Below are positions 13,581 through 16,319 of a DNA stretch of 16,319 nt, piece by piece; position 1 is the first letter of the stretch; each line of letters starts with the position of its first letter. The notes under the pieces were generated by a model. The model was not told the DNA's origin and ran no database searches. It saw only the letters and a program-made list of their open reading frames with translations. This DNA comes from Chloroflexota bacterium (lineage in GTDB: Bacteria > Chloroflexota > Dehalococcoidia > DSTF01 > JACRBR01): the NCBI GenBank assembly GCA_025355835.1, contig JANXYW010000049.1, positions 1 through 16,319 on the forward strand. Reading direction: 5' to 3'. The translations under genes were made by a program, and so were the position numbers.

Positions 13581-15602
13581 CTAGCGAGCGTTGATGGCTT
13601 CGGCGATGTCGCCGATGCCCAGCGATTCGAGCTTCTTCTTGCTTGGCGTCGCTGTCGCGGCGTCCCAGTCGCAGGCGGCCAGGAAGTCCTGCTCGAGCGT
13701 CTTGACGTCCATTTGCAGATCCTTGTGCGGACCCGCCTCCAGCGGCGATGCGCCCCAGACGCGGCCGGGGATGCGGCGCTTCGTCGGGATGTCGCCTTCG
13801 CGGATGTTGAACGCCATCCGCATGTTCGCGATGCGCTCGCCCGCTTCGCGCATCTCCTCGTGCGTGGTGTCCCAGCCCGTTTCGGTGTTGATCCATTCCG
13901 GGATGCGATTGTTCGGCGCCCCCATCATGATGAACTGGCACATGCCTGTTGCGTTGACGACGTGCATGTACTCCGACGAGTCCTTGTGGTGCTGGCCGCG
14001 GTCGGTCGCTTGCTTGCGATCCTGCGGCGCCTTGGTGAAGTTCCACTGCGGCCGCGGCGCAGCCTCGTACTGCGTGTGGCGGCCGGGTGTGGCGTCGAGC
14101 TTGTACGTGGTGAAGTACTCGGGCTGGAGCTTGGGGTCGTGCATCGGCAGCTCTTCGCCGCCGATCTCCATCGCGAACTCCAGCGACTTCGGGCCGATCT
14201 TCGCGGCTGCGGCCTTCACGCCGTCGCCGAACAGCTCGCCGAACGCGCCGTCCTTCGTGCCGATCTTGTGCAGCGCCGCCATGATCGCGTCGGTGTTGCC
14301 CCAGCGCAGGTCGATGCCGTCGGTGTCTTCCTTCGTGATCAGACCGTTCTCGAAGCACTCGGTCGCGAACGCAAGCGTCGCGCCGGCGGCGATGGTGTCG
14401 AGGCCGTACTGGTTGCAGAGGTGGTTCGCGTACTGCAGGGAGTTCAGGTCGTTGTTCAGCATCATCGTGCCGAACGCGGTCGTCGTCTCGTACTCGGCGC
14501 GGTGCGTGTGGTGCGGGTACGGGTAGCGGTCGTCGTTCTTGATCGCGGCGTCCGCCTTGTTGCCGTTCTCCAGCTTGGCGATGTTCGCCTCGATCGGCTG
14601 CTTTGCGTCGTCGGCCGCTGCTGCGAGTTGCGTCCGCAACTCGGCGATGTCGCCTTCGCGCTTGGCGACGCGGATCTTCGCCTGATTCTCCTGCTCGTTC
14701 CACGCGTACGACTCGCCGCCACAGGCGACGGGGCAGTGCCAGCAGGCGTACTTTTTGTCCATTCGGAGATTGAACTGGTCGCCCGTCAAAACGTTCGCCT
14801 GGGGGAAGTCGACCATGCCGACGCCGCCCCAGTTTTTCACCGGCGCATCGCCCGACATCGCCGATGGGAAGGTGATGCCCGTCGTGCCGTAGGTGCGGAA
14901 GAAGTTCGTGATCGGCTTGGCGAACTCGTCGAGCGACGTGCGCACCTGTTTCATGATCTCCGGACTGGAGCCGATGATGTTCTTCGACGCGTTGACGACG
15001 ATCGCCTTCACGTTCTTCGAACCCATCACGGCGCCGAGGCCGCTGCGCGCGGCGAGCCGGCCGCGCTCGTTGCAGATGCCCGCCATCAGCGACATCTTCT
15101 CGCCCGCGGGGCCGATGCATGCGACGCTGGCCTTCTTGCCGTGACGCTCCTTGAGCTTCATCTCGACATCGATGGCCTGCATGCCCCAGATGTCGCTGGC
15201 GTCTTTGATCTCGACCTTGTCGTCATCGATGTGGATGTAGACGGGCTTGCTGGACTTCTCGTACAGCATGATGCCGTCCCAACCGGCGTTCTTCATGTAT
15301 GGGCCGAAGTCGCCGCCCGCGTTCGCGTCGCCCCAGCCGCCGGTCTTCGGCGACTTGCCGACAGCCTGGTAGCGAATGCCGAAAAACGGCGTTCCGGTGA
15401 GCAGGCCCGGGAACAGTCCGAGCACGTTGTCGGGACCCAGCGGGTCCGCGCCTGCGGGGATGCGGTCGAACATCAGCCGCGAGCCGATGCCGTAGCCGCC
15501 GAGGTACTTGCGGTACATCTCTTCGGGAATCTGTTCCGTCTCAATGGTGCCGGAATTGAGGCGGACGTTGAGCATCTTGCCGTTGATTGCGCCGTTCATC
15601 AT
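13581..15602 (-). CDS. Aldehyde:ferredoxin oxidoreductase family protein (tungsten/molybdenum bis-pterin enzyme)
   Basis: A 673-residue cytoplasmic oxidoreductase of the AOR family, which oxidises aldehydes to acids with ferredoxin as partner, using a W/Mo bis-pyranopterin and one Fe4S4 cluster. The N-terminal domain starts NGKMLNVRLNSG and includes YLGGYGIGSRLMFD and AGGDFGPYMKNAGWDGI (95-111). Three cluster cysteines are Cys287, Cys290 and Cys294 (CWHCPVAC); the fourth is Cys554 in NATGMCQF. EYETTTAFG (370-378) and YGLDTIAAG (399-407) are further family landmarks. Between the CxxCxxxC motif and EYET lies an unusual helical insertion of roughly 55 residues (303-360). Start: ATG 15602 is taken although AAGGAG lies 13 bases upstream; an in-frame TTG at 15608 has better spacing. 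The gene stands alone with its own terminator. No dedicated ferredoxin gene is in the window; the substrate is unknown. Confidence 0.94.
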   Translation of the reverse strand: MMNGAINGKMLNVRLNSGTIETEQIPEEMYRKYLGGYGIGSRLMFDRIPAGADPLGPDNVLGLFPGLLTGTPFFGIRYQAVGKSPKTGGWGDANAGGDFGPYMKNAGWDGIMLYEKSSKPVYIHIDDDKVEIKDASDIWGMQAIDVEMKLKERHGKKASVACIGPAGEKMSLMAGICNERGRLAARSGLGAVMGSKNVKAIVVNASKNIIGSSPEIMKQVRTSLDEFAKPITNFFRTYGTTGITFPSAMSGDAPVKNWGGVGMVDFPQANVLTGDQFNLRMDKKYACWHCPVACGGESYAWNEQENQAKIRVAKREGDIAELRTQLAAAADDAKQPIEANIAKLENGNKADAAIKNDDRYPYPHHTHRAEYETTTAFGTMMLNNDLNSLQYANHLCNQYGLDTIAAGATLAFATECFENGLITKEDTDGIDLRWGNTDAIMAALHKIGTKDGAFGELFGDGVKAAAAKIGPKSLEFAMEIGGEELPMHDPKLQPEYFTTYKLDATPGRHTQYEAAPRPQWNFTKAPQDRKQATDRGQHHKDSSEYMHVVNATGMCQFIMMGAPNNRIPEWINTETGWDTTHEEMREAGERIANMRMAFNIREGDIPTKRRIPGRVWGASPLEAGPHKDLQMDVKTLEQDFLAACDWDAATATPSKKKLESLGIGDIAEAINAR

Positions 15603-15681
15603 GGCCAAAGTAGAGCTCCTTCCAAGCACCGATCAGGTAGGGCCTCTCTGAACCCAGTCCCGCGATCCTTGAGTGGAGTGG

Positions 15682-15687
15682 ATTATA
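15682..15687 (-). promoter_or_regulatory. Candidate -10 element for the AOR gene
   Basis: The minus strand carries a perfect TATAAT 80 bases upstream of the ATG at 15602. TTGTAC (15706-15701) lies upstream but with only 13 bases of spacing; at normal spacing no good -35 is seen. The surrounding AT-richer context in GC-rich DNA supports a promoter. Confidence 0.42.
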
Positions 15688-15745
15688 AGGCACTTTGCTC
15701 GTACAAGCGTTAGGTTGGCGCGAGCATAGCGCGTTGGGCTCCGAG

Positions 15746-15782
15746 GTTCACCGCAGAGCCGCAGAGAGCGCGGAGGTTTTTG
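15746..15782. repeat. CACAGAG-type intergenic repeat, copy 2 (inverted)
   Basis: GTTCACCGCAGAGCCGCAGAGAGCGCGGAGG followed by a T-run. Its reverse complement (CCTCCGCGCTCTCTGCGGCTCTGCGGTGAAC) resembles the repeat at 13482-13520 (CCTCCGTGCGCTCTGTGGTGAA). The two copies flank the AOR gene in opposite orientation. Confidence 0.5.
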
Positions 15783-15867
15783 TTGGGTTGAGTAGACGTG
15801 TCGTCCTCGAGCGCAGCGAAGGATCTTGGTGGTTCGAGCAAGGGCTCAGCACGGATCCGTCGCGACG

Positions 15868-15903
15868 ACCTCACCCCGACCCTCTCCGCCCGGCGGAGAG
15901 GGA
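15868..15903. repeat. Palindromic companion repeat (module A), copy 2
   Basis: CCTCACCCCGACCCTCTCC leading into CTCTCCGCCCGGCGGAGAG (15882-15900), the same palindrome as at 13301-13319. It immediately precedes module B copy 3. Confidence 0.82.
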
Positions 15904-15910
15904 GATGAAG

Positions 15911-16003
15911 GCGGGGCGGCGGCGCTCCATGTATTGAGCCGACCGTAGTAGCGCTTCCCTCTCCACGCTGTGGAGAGGGATGGCCGAAGGCCGGGGTGAG
16001 GCT
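15911..16003. repeat. Modular hairpin repeat, copy 3 (module B)
   Basis: GGGCGGCGGCGCTCCATG, then TGAGCCGACCGTAGTAGCG, a perfect ten-base hairpin at 15957-15979 (CCCTCTCCAC, loop GCT, GTGGAGAGGG), then GGCCGAAGGCC and GGGGTGAGGCT. It ends 13 bases from the stop codon of the phosphotransferase-like gene and may serve as its transcript end. Confidence 0.88.
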
Positions 16004-16016
16004 GGCGCAGCCCGCG

Positions 16017-16319
16017 CTACACCATCGGGCTCTGCACGAACGGCTCTGCGAACGCGCGAAGCGTCACGCCATCCTGGAACCACATCTTGTTGCGCTGGCC
16101 GTACTCCCAGAAGATCAGCCGGTCGGCGAGGATGTACAGCGCGATTCGATCGGCGAACCCGTCGCGCAGCGGGCGCGCCGCCGCGTATGCATCGATGAAC
16201 GCGCGGAGGATCGCGGGGCTCTTCCGCCCGTACCAGCAGCCGAGCCGCGCGAGATCGTATTCGCCGTCGCCGATGTACATCTCGCCAAGGTCGAAGACGC
16301 CCGTGACGCGCCATCCGCC
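16017..16319 (-). CDS. Aminoglycoside-phosphotransferase-fold protein, C-terminal fragment at window edge
   Basis: The last 100 residues of a gene whose start lies beyond the right edge. The visible sequence begins GGWRVTGVFDLGEMYIGDGE and continues YDLARLG, which matches the metal-binding 'GVxDFxxxxxGDxxYDLA' segment of APH/choline-kinase-fold phosphotransferases; here Asp is followed by Leu-Gly rather than Phe/Trp-Gly. The rest is helical (SPAILRAFIDAYAAARPLRDG and DRIALYILADRLIFWEYGQ) as in the family's C-terminal lobe. Many members phosphorylate small hydroxylated molecules, and resistance to aminoglycosides should not be assumed. The ATP-binding half and the HGDxxxxN catalytic loop are outside the window, so activity cannot be judged. 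The stop is TAG at 16019-16017. Confidence 0.75.
   Translation of the reverse strand, partial: GGWRVTGVFDLGEMYIGDGEYDLARLGCWYGRKSPAILRAFIDAYAAARPLRDGFADRIALYILADRLIFWEYGQRNKMWFQDGVTLRAFAEPFVQSPMV

Larger units (their letters stand above)
15603..16016. other. Non-coding region upstream of the AOR gene
   Basis: About 414 bases between the AOR start and the end of the phosphotransferase-like gene, both minus strand. It holds the AOR Shine-Dalgarno (AAGGAG, about 15616-15621), a candidate -10 box, an inverted copy of the CACAGAG-type repeat and one complete A-B copy of the modular hairpin repeat. No credible gene is seen. Confidence 0.75.

Noticed and set aside
13341..15713. 790-codon open frame on the plus strand opposite the AOR gene
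   Set aside because: It is the antisense shadow of a gene with clear AOR motifs; its product is Arg/Val/Asp-rich without recognisable domains and begins inside the hairpin repeats.

Overview
The window is a GC-rich bacterial chromosome segment with tightly packed genes, frequent ATGA/TGATG stop-start overlaps, GTG and possible TTG starts, and recurrent hairpin repeats between genes. A Tat-exported copper nitrite-reductase-like lipoprotein, an aldehyde:ferredoxin oxidoreductase, a fused siroheme-decarboxylase-like protein, an acyl-CoA dehydrogenase-fold enzyme and a large FtsX-type permease together suggest a Chloroflexota-like or similar environmental bacterium. This placement is an inference from gene content; no rRNA or ribosomal marker is present.

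Layout. Positions 1-1859 (minus): an aldo/keto reductase is translationally coupled to a fused AhbA/AhbB-type (Lrp/AsnC-fold) protein that runs off the left edge. Positions 2123-3262 (plus): an acyl-CoA dehydrogenase-fold flavoprotein, convergent with an enoyl-CoA hydratase/isomerase (3335-4141, minus), with a hairpin between them. Positions 4307-8337 (minus): a two-gene ABC system, a LolD/MacB-like ATPase overlapping a 1096-residue permease. Positions 8471-9748 (minus): an M16 zinc peptidase. Positions 9829-10902 (minus): a NirK-like two-domain copper protein with all type 1 and type 2 copper ligands. Divergent from it, on the plus strand, are a 143-residue protein of unknown function and a GT-C (PMT/ArnT-like) membrane glycosyltransferase (11101-13121). 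Positions 13122-13580 are non-coding and hold a modular hairpin repeat family and the terminator of the next gene. Positions 13581-15602 (minus): a tungsten/molybdenum aldehyde:ferredoxin oxidoreductase with an unusual helical insertion. Positions 15603-16016 are non-coding, with a candidate promoter and another copy of the repeat family. Positions 16017-16319 (minus): the C-terminal end of an aminoglycoside-phosphotransferase-fold protein.

The genes do not form one obvious pathway. Lipid/acyl-CoA metabolism (dehydrogenase-fold enzyme, crotonase), envelope functions (ABC/FtsX pair, GT-C enzyme, exported copper oxidoreductase) and redox metabolism (AOR, AKR, siroheme decarboxylase-like protein) are interleaved. 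I see no convincing new multi-gene system. The items most worth a second look are the helical insertion next to the Fe-S ligands of the AOR, the coupling of an AKR to a fused siroheme-decarboxylase-like gene, and the modular hairpin repeats flanking the AOR gene.
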